Source: Rostratula benghalensis
Taxonomy: Eukaryota > Chordata > Aves > Charadriiformes > Rostratulidae
Direction: 5' to 3'
Assembly (NCBI GenBank): GCA_013399305.1
Contig: VXAI01000097.1
Location: forward strand, 947,486 to 1,011,485
Length of the DNA stretch: 64,000 nt
Of this stretch, positions 13,512 through 25,700 are shown piece after piece (position 1 is the stretch's first letter; each line of letters starts with the position of its first letter). The position numbers and the translations under genes were made by a program. The notes under the pieces are model-generated. The model was given only the letters and a program-made list of their open reading frames with translations. It was not told the origin of the DNA and made no database searches.

Positions 13512-14243
13512 TGTCCCAGTTTGAAGTAAAACAGAACCAGCTTTCTGTTCTGTAACTTTTCATCTTAGCTATGCCTAACTCTCTGAAACTAACAGCATAT
13601 TGTGGAGAAAACTGCTCGTTCTCAGAGTGGCAAGAGCTATGCTTGTACTTCATGCCAAGGAATGGTATTCAGAGAGGGTCTTGCTTATACTTATTGCTAC
13701 AACAAGCAGGGTCAGCCAGTTTCATTACTTGCCCCGTTGGAGGGTCGGAAACAGAAAAGCATAGAGGGGTCACACCTGTGGGGAGGAGCAGACAGGAGAA
13801 GTGACCCAAACCCAACCAACTGGGGTACTCTATCCCGTCTGCCTCAGGCTTGGTATTCTTCAATGGCCAGCACCCGAAGAGGACCCTGCCTGTTCATCCG
13901 CCTTTAATCCCAAAATGTGTGTTCCTGACTCCAGATATGGAATCCAGTTCCCATCCACCACGGAGTCCAATTTAGGACTTCCCCAGTGCCTGCCGGTGGC
14001 ATGACTGCCATGCTGGGAACTTGACACAGTTTTGCATATATTGTATCTATTTCATTATTTTCCTCTTTTTTAAACTTATTTTAAGATTAACAATTTACTA
14101 GTTTATTTTGAACTTGCAAATCTTCTCTCTTTCTCTCCTCTCTTTTTTTTGGGAGTCTCTTCTCCTTTTTTTTTTTTTGGGGGGGGTGGAGGGGGAAGAA
14201 ATCTATCAGCCTGGTTTTGGTAAATTTGGCCAAAACCTGGACA
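13512..14243 (+). mobile_element. Solo LTR of an ERVL-type endogenous retrovirus
   Basis: The element is 732 bp, begins TGTCCCAGTTT and ends AAACCTGGACA, an imperfect inverted repeat bounded by TG and CA. A 5-bp duplication CTTAG flanks it. Internal order matches the common avian ERVL LTR layout: a GTGACCCAAACCCAACCAACT-like segment, then TTTTGCATATATTGTAT, a T-rich stretch with TTTTTTAAACTTATTTT, a pyrimidine run, a G-rich run, and the CTGG...CTGGACA end. No gag, pol or env sequence is attached, so recombination between two LTRs probably removed the interior. It lies about 0.65 kb from the last TBC1D22A exon, inside the last intron and antisense to the gene. Frames inside it are short and not retroviral proteins. 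Confidence 0.85.
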
Positions 14244-14248
14244 CTTAG
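14244..14248. repeat. Right target-site duplication of the solo LTR (CTTAG)
   Basis: A direct copy of the CTTAG at 13507-13511, immediately after the terminal CA of the LTR. Confidence 0.8.
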
Positions 14249-14578
14249 GAATGAGTGCAGTTGTTAAGCCTACTTCTATCTCTTAGGTGCTCTATGTTTG
14301 CAGAAAAAAATGCAGACAATGCATGCACACTTGTATATGTGCATATATTTGTTAGTATGTGCATATGTATATTTTTGCAAGAATACGTTTAAAGAGCAGG
14401 AATGAGTAAGCAGGAATGCAATTAAAACCACAGCCATTATTGTGCTATAAATCAGTGTAAGTACAGAGTGAAATTCTTCTTATTTGTCTTTCATGAAAGA
14501 TGGGTGTAGAAGCTCCTCAGCAAGGATTCTGTGATTTCAGTAAACAGCAAGGAGCAGAAATGAACATGAAATTGGTTT

Positions 14579-14594
14579 TGTGTGTGTGTGTGTG
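14579..14594. repeat. (TG)8 microsatellite
   Basis: Eight perfect TG units. A purine-pyrimidine alternating stretch rich in GTATATGTGCATAT lies 200-260 bp to the left. Confidence 0.85.
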
Positions 14595-16102
14595 AGAATT
14601 ATTTTGGTTTCATCGATTTAATGGTTTTGCTATACCAGTTCTTGTAATATCAAACAAGAAAGGACAGAAGTTGAGCAGTACTATATATTTAATTATGAAT
14701 AGTAAGTAGTAATACAACAGAGTTAGCATAAGAATGTCTCTATTACACTCGAGAGAGCACATTTTTAATAAAGTGTTATACAACTGCCAAAATCCTATTT
14801 TTTTAAAACAAAATTTCTGTCTACCTATTTGACAGTTATGCTGATAACAGTATATCAGTAATTAATAAATTAGTAGTGCAGAGCAGGAATGTTGTGTGGA
14901 GGGATGATAAATGCCTACCTCCATTAATTATTTTTTTTTCTTTTACAAAAGTAACTTTCAACCAGCTCTAATTCAGTGAGTTTTGTGAAATTAGATTTTT
15001 ACTATTTGCAATGCCAAGACTTTGCTGGGTTAGATTTCTGGTGCAAACTGGTACAAATTATTCATACTAATAAAGCAAAACCCACTAGAATCCATGCAGA
15101 AATATGGTAGCTCCTTAAATTCATTCTCCTATCCACATTCAGAACTAAAATATGAGACACTCTTTGAAATATGATGAAACATGACATTGAATTAATATTT
15201 ACCAAAAAAACCTCACTGGTGATAAACTGCCTAGTATATTTCAGAGCAAGAAAACTGACGCTGAAAAGCAGTATTTGTAAAATATTCCTGCAATAACTGT
15301 ATTTTCTGCTTAATTTAGATGTTGTGATACCACCTGGCTGAGGAATCAGGGCTGCCAGTAGATCATCATCAGAGCTGGGGTTTCCAAAATCCCAATCCAA
15401 TGTTTGTTTATATTTTGGCTGCATCCACAACAAATATACTCAAAATTACACCCTTTGCATTTGGCAAATGGAGTGCCTGAGTTTCACTGGACTCTTACTG
15501 GGCTGACTAGCCACACTTGACTCTGAACCAAGGCCTGGTGCATGGTCCAGCACAACTCCAGTTCTGTCTGTATGTGACATTCACTCTCTCATGCCACCCT
15601 GTGGGAAGGCCATTCAGGCAGTGGCACGTTTCCTCCTGTGAAGAGTATCTGAGGTACACACATCCAGCATCTATGGAATAACTTGGTTAAATTAAAAAAG
15701 AACAACCAACCCAAAACCACCAAAAATACTCACCCCCGCAAATTAAACCCTGCTTACTTTCACCTTTGTTTAAAATGTAAAGAAAAACAAGAGTATTTTC
15801 AAAGTGGTAACGACCTAAACATTGTAGGGAATGAAACAACAGTCTGATTCCTTTCTCGCCTCAGTCTCGATTGACCAAGTCTGCTCTGAGAAATCACAAG
15901 CCTCCACATGCAGGAGCAACGGCTGGGGGAAAGAGGTACTACCCATAGCAGATGAGGATCAAGGTACTACTTAGATCTGCTCTCTCCCCCCCTGGCCAAG
16001 TAGAAAAAAAGAGTAAAGAGATCTTAGCACAGGACCACTAACATGGTCAGGATGTTGCAGCAAATGTTATACACCAGTAAAGTGTGAGGAAACGGGGATT
16101 TT

Positions 16103-16400
16103 TCAGATGGGAGAAGAGAAGGCTAAGGAAGGATCTAAGAGCAGTTGCCCACCACATCCAGTGAGGGTTATAAAGAAGACGGAGGGGCCAAGAGGCAATA
16201 GTAACAAGTGGAAGCTAAGCTGGCAGAAGAAAAAGTCCTTTGCAATAAGGCTGCTTGAGCAGCTTCCCAGGGAGACAGCAGAATCCATCCATTGGGATCT
16301 TCACATCTCTCCTGGAGAGGCCTCTGAACAAGCTGCTCCAGCTGGGACCCAAGCCCGGCTTCCAGCAGCGGATTGCACTGCGGACATCCCTTCCACACAG
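16103..16400 (+). mobile_element. Degraded CR1 LINE fragment
   Basis: Several blocks follow CR1 order on the plus strand: GGGAGAAGAGAAGGCTAAGG (the ...EKRRL segment), ATAAAGAAGACGGAGG, AAGAGGCAATAG, CCCAGGGAGACAGCAGAATC, then GCTGCTCCAGCTGG and GACATCCCTTCCACAC near the 3' end. Divergence is high and internal pieces are missing. The 104-codon frame over it is a by-product. This appears to be an older copy than those at 1966 or 57966. Confidence 0.6.
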
Positions 16401-18839
16401 AAATTGTTCAGTATTTTTTAGAGGACATGGACTTCATTAAAAAATAAATGCAAAAGCACAACAAAAAACCCTGCTAAATATGTTTAGTCATTTGGTCCAT
16501 TTAATGAAAAAATAAAGGTATATTTCTTAACAAGTAGAAGGATGTATTTTTTTATTTGGAATGAAAGGATATAGGGGCTGGTGAAGCAGTGTTCCTGGGT
16601 CATACCATGAATAAATAAAAAAATCTATATACAGAACTGATTTCTTAGTATAGCAAAATATCTAAGCATAAAGTATTTAATACCCCTTGTAAGAGATTTC
16701 TAATTTATGTGGAGGTATTTAAACCACAATTCTGAACAAATTCTTTAGCACATTTGAAATGCAACATTTCTGTTACCGAAAAACTTCTTTTATACAATCT
16801 CAATCATCATATTTCTACTGCTTCAAACACATTTGGATTTACATGACACTTTACATACATGTTTTTGTAAAATATGCTAAAAATACGCTAATATTATAAT
16901 ATGCTACAATGTACAAAGTAGGTTTAAACACTTAGGAACAGCTGTATAGAATGCACTTTAAAAGTATATGTACTTTCAAAATGTCATTTTCCTTAGATGA
17001 ATTTGCATGTGTTCAAGAACTACCCTATTCACCATGTAATCAAGACAAGACAGTGGTAAACTTGTTTTAAGTGCTGCAATACAGAAGTATGAAAAGTACA
17101 GTATAGTATGGTATAAGACCTATGTTTTAAACTCTACAGCAACATGATCTGGGAGTAATACTGTCTGTTAAGCAATGGCTGTTGTCAAACACAAAATTAT
17201 TCTTGAGGGGAAAAAAGAAAAAAAAGAATCGTATCACTCAATTTCCAAGATGTATATATAAAAGAAAACACCAGACTGTCAGACAGACATCTCAATACCA
17301 AGATGATTTTCAAAGTGCTTATTCCTCAGCGTATTCCTCAGTATCCTCTAAAATCAAAATAATCAAAGTCTGTTCCTTGTAAACTTAATCAAAACTGAAT
17401 ACCAACTAAACTTCACATAAGACATTCTAATAATTATTACAAAGTCATCACTCTTTTCTTCACTGAGATTGCAACCCAAGGAAATCTCAGCCCACTAAAA
17501 GAATCTTAAAAAACCCCAAAACCCGGAAACAAAAGAAAGTGAGTTTTATTATGTTTTGAAGTCTTTTTCTGTAGCAAATCCCCTTATAGTATGAAGTCCA
17601 TGATAATCCCTTAAATCAATACAATTTTTAGTGTAAGATTTAGCACTACTACTGGTTATTTGGTAATGGCTGTCTGTAATTGTTATGCTATTTATTGTCA
17701 CCCCTACTCTGACTCCATGTGTGGATCTTGAGGGAAGGAACTTCAAAACAATTATAGAACAAATAACATGACAGTTAATAAAAAAAAAATGTCCTTCTAA
17801 TGAGTAGAGCACAAAGGTCTCTTCTGTGATAATCAAATCTATTTATTTACTTTGAAAACTCAGTTCAGATTATTTTGTCTGTGTGAATTACTGACAAAGT
17901 TCAACTGCAGGGTTTTTAACAGAAGAAACTTAACAGAACATAAAAACCAGTAATAAAATAGTGTTTTTATTTCTAGCTAATATAAAAATGGTAATAACTA
18001 AAGTTAAAATAAAACTTGAACATACTGGGGAAATTAATAGAGTTAGTTTTTAATGTCAAAACTGAGAACCGCTCTATTAATTTAACAAATAAAGGCAGTT
18101 CTAAAATACAGTATTTTTCTATGAGAGTTGTTAATCCTTCCTGCTGCTAACTGCAGTGTAATTATGGTCTGAGTACTTCTGGTCTACCACAGCTCTATTT
18201 TGTACTGATAGGCAGAACCTACAATCTTACTATATATTACGACATGAACTTTTCAATATTATACTTTAGGACTGCATATAACTAAATGGAAGATATATTA
18301 ACTTTAGATATAATCTTTCATTATTTAATAAGGAATTGCTAACAGCTGTATTTTGAACAAGATCTGTATCTATTACATGTTATGCACACATATAAAACAC
18401 TGCAATATTTATGCTGGCAATTTGATTAAATGGCTTCTTTATGAGAGTTATTTGTACTTTCAGAAGTTGCGCTTGAAATTTTAGAACATAGCATTTGCTC
18501 TTAAAGAACTAATGAAGTGCAATCTACTAAAATTTATTTAGAGGAATTACTGAGACAAGCTAAGGAGGAAACCAATTATTGCCAGAAAAATGTCCATTTA
18601 TCATTTTAGATAATATAAACCAGAAATAAACCATTTGTATAGATATGAAGAATTCCAAATGTGTCTATGACTTTATGGGAAACTGTATAATGTGATGTCT
18701 GCAATAGCCAGAAATGGACACTGATTCAAAAAATTTTTTCCGTATGGAAGTAACCACCATATAGGGAAAAGAAAGACAATAATTATTTATTTCCTATCCT
18801 TTACACCATTCTTTTTCAGTTGCTTGTATCTTGGATTAT

Positions 18840-19700
18840 CAAGTGTGAAAGGAAGGGGTGGCACAGAAGGCCGGTACCAAGCAAGCATCCTGTCTGTGGA
18901 CTCGGTCCCTCCGCTGTGTTGCACAGCAAAGCACGGACAGATGTGCTGGAGGTACTGCCTGGCTGAGCCCCTGTAATAGCTGCCGTGGGCAGGTGGGCCA
19001 TGTGCTGTGTGATGCAAACCCAGATACTTTGGATGAAGCAGACCCACTGCTCTGGGACTCCGCCAAGCTCAGCCCACTATCAAAGCAGTAGCAAAGGCAT
19101 CGGCTGGTAGCATGGAAGCGGAGGTGCAGTGCACACTGCAGAGCCCAGCTGACCTTCTTCAATTGCCTGAGAACTACTTTTCCCTTATCCTTGTCCCTCA
19201 CTGCAGACACATAATGCACCAGATAAGTAGGGCTCTAGCTCTGAGACAAGTTCTCTTTTCTTGAGTAGTGTTTTTCCTATTTCAGTGCACACTCAGCAAT
19301 ATTCCCTGTGCTGCTGCCACTTCTTATTTCTCCAGCTGTCCTAACCCGCTACATGGAGTTGCAAATAATGAGCTGTATTTCTGGAGTGCTGTGCATCTTA
19401 TTAATTACCTGTGTCTCGGAGTCAGAGAAAGCATTTCTTTCCTATTGGGCACAGCTGGAATCGAGAAAACTAAGATTTCAAAATGTAGTATTAAAGAGAT
19501 AGTAGGAATAGGTCATCCATTGCAGCTTAAGAAATATTTGCTGCATCTACAGGTTAAGAGGCATAAGTGGACCTGGACCCTTGGGTGGTAGAGCTGACCG
19601 CCCGCGTTGCCTCCCGAGCAGAGAGCTGCACACCAGAGCACGCACACGGCGTAGGTGGCAGTGGCTGAGGCAGCACAAACCAGTCCAGTTTGGATACTGG
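18840..19700. other. GC- and CpG-richer patch inside the last intron, function unknown
   Basis: Between AT-rich intron sequence, 18840-19240 and 19590-19690 are clearly richer in G+C and contain many CpGs (for example ACCGCCCGCGTTGCCTCCCG near 19600). A 126-codon minus-strand frame (18839-19219) spans part of it but shows no family motif. It could be a remnant of an unrecognised repeat, an intronic regulatory region or simple composition drift. Confidence 0.4.
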
Positions 19701-22700
19701 GCACAATAACATGCTCTCCGTGTTCTGGAAATTTGAAAGACTATGGGTGAAGTTAAACTGTGATAAGCGGAAGATGGGGAAACACTGGTTTATCTACGCT
19801 GCGTTGCATGTAAACCTGCACCAGATGCAGTTTGAAGGATCTTGGCAAGTCATAAATCAGTGCCTCTTGAGAAATCCCACTTTGAATGTGGACGGTCACA
19901 TCCTGTCCTGTGACAGTTCAGAAGAAAAAAACGAAACAAACAAAAACCCCAAACCCAGTATCTGCTGAAATAGTGAATCAATGCTAAATTTGATTTTTTT
20001 TATTGTGTATTTCTTCATTGATCGTTACCTAAATTATGCATCTAGAATTTATGGAAAGGATTATTCTTTCCAAGGAACTGCCGATCAAATAATCCTTCTT
20101 ATTTATCTTAATTTTGACCTTTCCTTCCTATGGCACGACATCTTAACCAACATGCAGCACACAGAACACTGAACAGTATGAAACTAACTACAGAAAAAAA
20201 GGTTATTCAGAGCTGCTTCCTTCCTAAACTTTGTAAACTGCTTCATTCTTAAAATGGATACTTCTAATAAAGTATCTAAATAGGTTAAAGGTTAATTTCT
20301 TCTGCTACCAGCTTATATTCAGAAACTCAGGAACATAGTGTTTCTCAAAAAGTATGTGTTTTCAATCTTTTGATTCAAATATGTAACATACATATTATTT
20401 AATTCAAATACACTTTTTTTATTCTTCAACTGAACAATCTCCCCTTAATTTTCTGAAAATATAGAAAAGCATGCTACTTTTATAACTGATTTCATATTCC
20501 CACTAAAAACTTCACAGAAACACACCTTAACGTTCTGAAAATGAAGCTTATGAAAAGTTGATGGTCTTATCATTTCCCTTTCATGTTTTTATTTTCATGA
20601 CTACTGAAAAAGATTCCTGGACTCAGCATATTAAAAACACTAAAACAGCAATTAAAGTCCTGTTTCATCCGGTATGGATCTCTTACACAAGTCATTAGCA
20701 ACCTTAATTGCTAATCATAAAATATGTGGTTCTAAAGAACCATGTTAGAGAAGCTGTGCTCGCTCAGCTGAAGAGAAAATTTACATCTTCATTTATATGA
20801 CTATGAAAATATGTAAATTTATATGGTTAAAAAGTACATTAAAGGACTACATCTTTGCTGATACTATAAATAGCCTTATGTCCTTGCTCTCCAATGAAAA
20901 CAAAAAACAAAACCAGAAATAACCCCCATTTTAAAACAGGAAACAGATTTGCATGTTAGATCTTTTTCTTAATGAAACTTACTATCTACATGTTATCACC
21001 AATCAGTTTATAAGACAAGGCTAAGGACGTAGACATAAACAAAGGAAAGAGATGTTCAACTCCATAAACAAACACCTTATTTTTGTAAAATATTTTTATT
21101 CTAAACTGCTTCAAAATCACATCCATGTGAAATGGAAGTAGTTAAGGTACTAATACAGAATATTCAATACTCAAGAAAGAAGAGGAAGTCATCTCACTCG
21201 AACACTGATGTAAATTCATATTTATATCAGTTAGTCAAACACAAACACTTTTGAGTTCATCTGTATTTTTAAACTAGAGAACACAGAACTTCCATTTAAA
21301 AAATCTCATATGACAATTGAGTATCCTAAGGAAAACTCCAGGAAGATTTCTCAGTGCTCCAGGTGCCAGAGTACAGAGTCCTGAACTGCTCTGATTATAC
21401 TTTTTGTTATACTGTTTTACTAAACATTACTGTATTGCTGGTATTTGGAGATGCGTACTTTTTATGCACCAAAATAAAAATGAAGGCAAATAAATAGAAA
21501 TTAAAAAAGCACAAGTATATAATTCGTCACGAGCTCCATGCAAAAAGCAGCAAATAAAGGAAAACAAATAAAAATATCCAAAGTATAAAAAGTCACAAAG
21601 ATCAGAAATCATTCTATTAAAAAAAAAAAAAGAAGAAACAAAACCCATCCAACATAGAACCTGTTGTACCAATTAAGACTGTTGCAATTATGGCAGAATT
21701 TCATTTCTGAAATGAATTGCCAATGAGTAAGTTACTGCAATCTATAATTTTTTTCAGCAGTCAAGCAAGATCAAAATATTCTTACAGCAGATTCCAACAG
21801 AAAATTTAAAATTCTGCCTCTCCATAAAGTCCATATGCTACCTACTCTTTTTGGTGTGGTTTTCCTGACCATAATTTGGCAGTGCATTTTAAGTGGAACT
21901 GTTTGTACAACTCCAAATTCACACACATTCCCCTCTCTACAATGACTTAAATGTAATAGTATGAACAGCTAAAAGCTAAGCTCAGGGGAAAAAAAAAATA
22001 AATATCATAACAGACCAATTGAATATAATGAACCACAGGGAAAAGAGTGCATCGAAATTTTATATATTTCAGACTTAATGCAATTAGTATGTTTTGACAA
22101 AAAGGTACTTCACACTGTAAGTTGTTCCGAGGAAAATCTCATCTTGTTTTAGAGAAAACATATATTAAGGATTGCTGCTGCAGTACTTGCCTGTATATGT
22201 AACTTAACTCGTACTGTCTGAGATATCTCATTTTTACATCTAATGAATATGTCACAATGCAGTGGCTACTTAAACTAGTATATTTTTAGAAATAAAATAA
22301 TAAAAAAAAACTTCCTAAACATAATTAAAATGGATATAACCGTCAGTATCCTAGGCATGTAAGACTTAAAGAGGCCATTTCCATTATATTGTTCACTCAC
22401 ACACAGCACACAAAGCTGTTTTGCTCTGAAGAATAAATAAACCTTCCCTACTTGCCATGTCAAAATTCACAAAACATTTGTGCGCCTCTAACAGATTTAA
22501 GGGCATCAACACAGAGAATCAACAACTTGGTGTTGCAAGAGAAGAACTAAACCACTGTCATGAAGATAATGCAATTAAAGAAAAGGACAGATGAAGAAAA
22601 GGCCCAAAGTCCTATGTCTCTACACTGGTTGAGAAACTAATAACTGAAAATTTCCAAGTTAACCTGACAAGCCTCACAAAAATCAATAGCAACTAATCCA

Positions 22701-25700
22701 AAAGTCCCTTCAACTGTCAGGAGAACACCACTGTTCACATTAAAGATCGTTTAAGGTTCCTTGGTGAGCAAAACACACAGGCACAAGAGCACAAGACTGG
22801 AGATCATCCAAGTTGCACAGGTTCTCTCAACCAACACCATCCCTCCCCCCCACACCCCAATTCTATTATTCCTTGATGCCTTAAGAGAAAACTATATGAA
22901 ATTGTATTTCCTTTGTACCTCTTACAAGAAATGATGCTTCAGCTGGAGAGAGGTTCTGAAAGTGTTTCCATAAACAATCAGACTGAAGCATTAACTCAAA
23001 TTAACACAATATAGTTCAATTGTATAACACATGCTAAAAGGTAAAAACATTGTCAAACAGAATAAATACTATGCAAGAAACGTGATTAACAACTGTGCTC
23101 AAGACATCTTTCAGTCTGTTTGGAGACAAGAAGAAACCCAAATCAGGATTAAACTCACTGTATCACACAGTAGCATAAATTTATCAAGCTTTGTCAGAAA
23201 ATATATACGGCTTTTTACCTCCTGATATTTTACATAGAAGGTGCTTCCCTTTATCTAATGGTTTAAAAAACAAAGAAGATCAATTTATATAGTTTTGAAC
23301 TTTCACCAAAATCATGTTATGACTTAATTCTTTACCCTCATTACAAAGCAATCTAAATGCATTCTTGAAGATAATCATAGTCCCTTTCTAGCTTTGTTTT
23401 ACAAAATCAAATAAGCCACATTCTTTTAATACTCTCTGCCACAGCCAATTCTTCATTTCACAATCTACTGTTGCTGTTAAACATAATTCTGAAGAGATTA
23501 CTTAAAACCCAAACACATAATTCTCACAACAGTCCCAGAGAGATGCAATTTTTCAAAAGCATATAGACAAAGAATGTATCATTGGGACCATGGAAAATGA
23601 TGATTCTAAATGAAGTATGTGGAAGCCCTAAGGTACATACAAGTATCCTAAGACCCTCGGATTCTAAGAGAATTACAATTCTAACACATTATATGTATAT
23701 AATATTTAATTGCCTTTCTTGTATATCACTATACTGATAAACCCAGAAATCTACAACTTCAGCTCTGGCCAACCAGAATTTGAGATCAAATTTCTATATA
23801 GGATGATGAACACCTCAACTTCCATGGAAAATATGAGTTTGCAAACCAGTGGCTGAATGCATCATTTATTATTTTCTTATCTCCAAAGGAACAGCCTCAA
23901 GACACAAACACAAGAGAAGAACTGAATGTCTTTTCAGTGCAGGGGGTGGCAATGGGCTGGGTTAATCTTTGACGACTGCTAATTTTTAAGAATTCCAAGT
24001 TTAAAGCCCTAAAAAGCACTTAGGACATGAGTGCCTTTTCTTGGTAATGCTATGCTAGTTCCTATGTGTAAGGAAATAAACAGGTTTACATTCTAAAATT
24101 TCACAAAAATCTGCAAGCTGAAAGCAGTGGCCCCTGTCATGGAATCTAAACCCAACAGAGCAATTTGACAGAGGAGCACTGACAATTGTAAAGAGGCTCC
24201 ACATTGGTCATCAAAGATCAAGCAAGTAAAAATCCTTAATTTTCCACAATGTAAGGACAAATCTTACTAAGAACATGGACAGAGAATACATGGAGAGAAA
24301 TGGTGTTTTCATAACAATTATTTTAGCATGTGACAGATGCTGGTATTAAAGAAAATAAATAATTAATTGTAATAGTTTGCAAGTATTTCTCCCAGGTGTA
24401 GGGTACTCACACCCATGTGGTTTGTAAGAATTACAGATTATGTTAACAAAAGGTGTGGGGCCCTTGTGCCGTCAGAGATTCAGAGAAAAGCCTTGAAAGA
24501 TCTTCAGAAGTGATTATCTGAAGATTCAAAAACTCACATAAGCCAAATAGGTTTTAAGTAAAATACTGTACCCAAATTGATTTCCTTTGGAGAACTGGGC
24601 TTTTGACAAAATTATTTCTTTTATAAAACTGTACCTTGTGCATAAAATGCCATTTGTTTAAATAAATGAACAGGACCAAAAGGTGTTTAAGGGTTTGGCC
24701 AAAAAATGTAGTAACATTTCTAGTGGGAAAATAATTCAGTGGTGCATTATGAGGTATAACGTAAACGTTTGATGGGCTGGTTTGCCCACAGTGAGTACAT
24801 CTCTCATCTGGTCCTTAGCAGGCAGAAGAGAGGAAGAATTCCTGTATTTATCACCGTAATTTCCAAGAGAGAAAACTATAGCACAGCTGGGAAGATGTGG
24901 TCTTTTCTCACAGAAGAGAATAAAGACATCAACTACATGAAATATAACTTTCAGAGGAGTGTTACTGCTGGTAATTCTGGTTTGCTTTAATAGGTTTGCC
25001 TGTGAGCTGGCAGTTCAGAGGCAGCTCCATGCTATGCTCTGCCATCTTTTCTCGAGGACAGCAATCTTTAAGAAAGGATGTGGTAGAGAGCAACAGCTCT
25101 GAAGGATTTCAGATGTCCCTGTCTAACCCATTGTCTGATGCAGATCAGCACCAGAAACCAAGCCCATGGATGAAAATTGCAATGAAAAAACAAGTAACAC
25201 AAAGTGTTAGTGAGCCACTTCCTGAGGACTGGATGCAACCCCCGCTCTTCACTCAGCTAACAACAAGCAAACACTGCTGCGCAGAAAACAAATTAGGATG
25301 GGATAAATGGATGTCTAATGCAAAAAACACTACAGAGAGCAAACAAGTTGTCAGCTAACTAAGAGAAGAGGCTACAACGGCAATAGTAAATCTGCAATAA
25401 TGCCATTTCTGGAGGAATTTTAAATCCAATTTGTTTACAAGTAGATGACAAAACAATGGGCATTTTAATTGGGGTTTTTTTACTGTCTTGCAGTTGCAAT
25501 GAGACAATTTTGTTGTAAGATAGCAAAATCTACACGCACCAGCACTTAGGAAATCATAGGAGAGAACAGAAGATTGAAAGAAAGAAAATTAATCCTCCTC
25601 CATCTGCTTGTCTCAAAGAAAGGCATATGTCACTTCATCCTATTATTCAGCTCATACTCCAAAAGCTTTTAGTTTCTCTTTGTTCTCTTATCAGTAGTTT

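Noticed and set aside
15062..15433. 123-codon minus-strand frame with an SSDDDLLAALIPQPGG stretch
   Set aside because: It lies inside the last intron on the gene's own strand, without an evident acceptor/donor pair or a protein match I recognise.
23510..23560. MIR-like words (ATTCTCACAACAGTCCCAGAGAG)
   Set aside because: Only one short block resembles MIR; the neighbouring blocks do not follow, and MIR copies are rare in birds.
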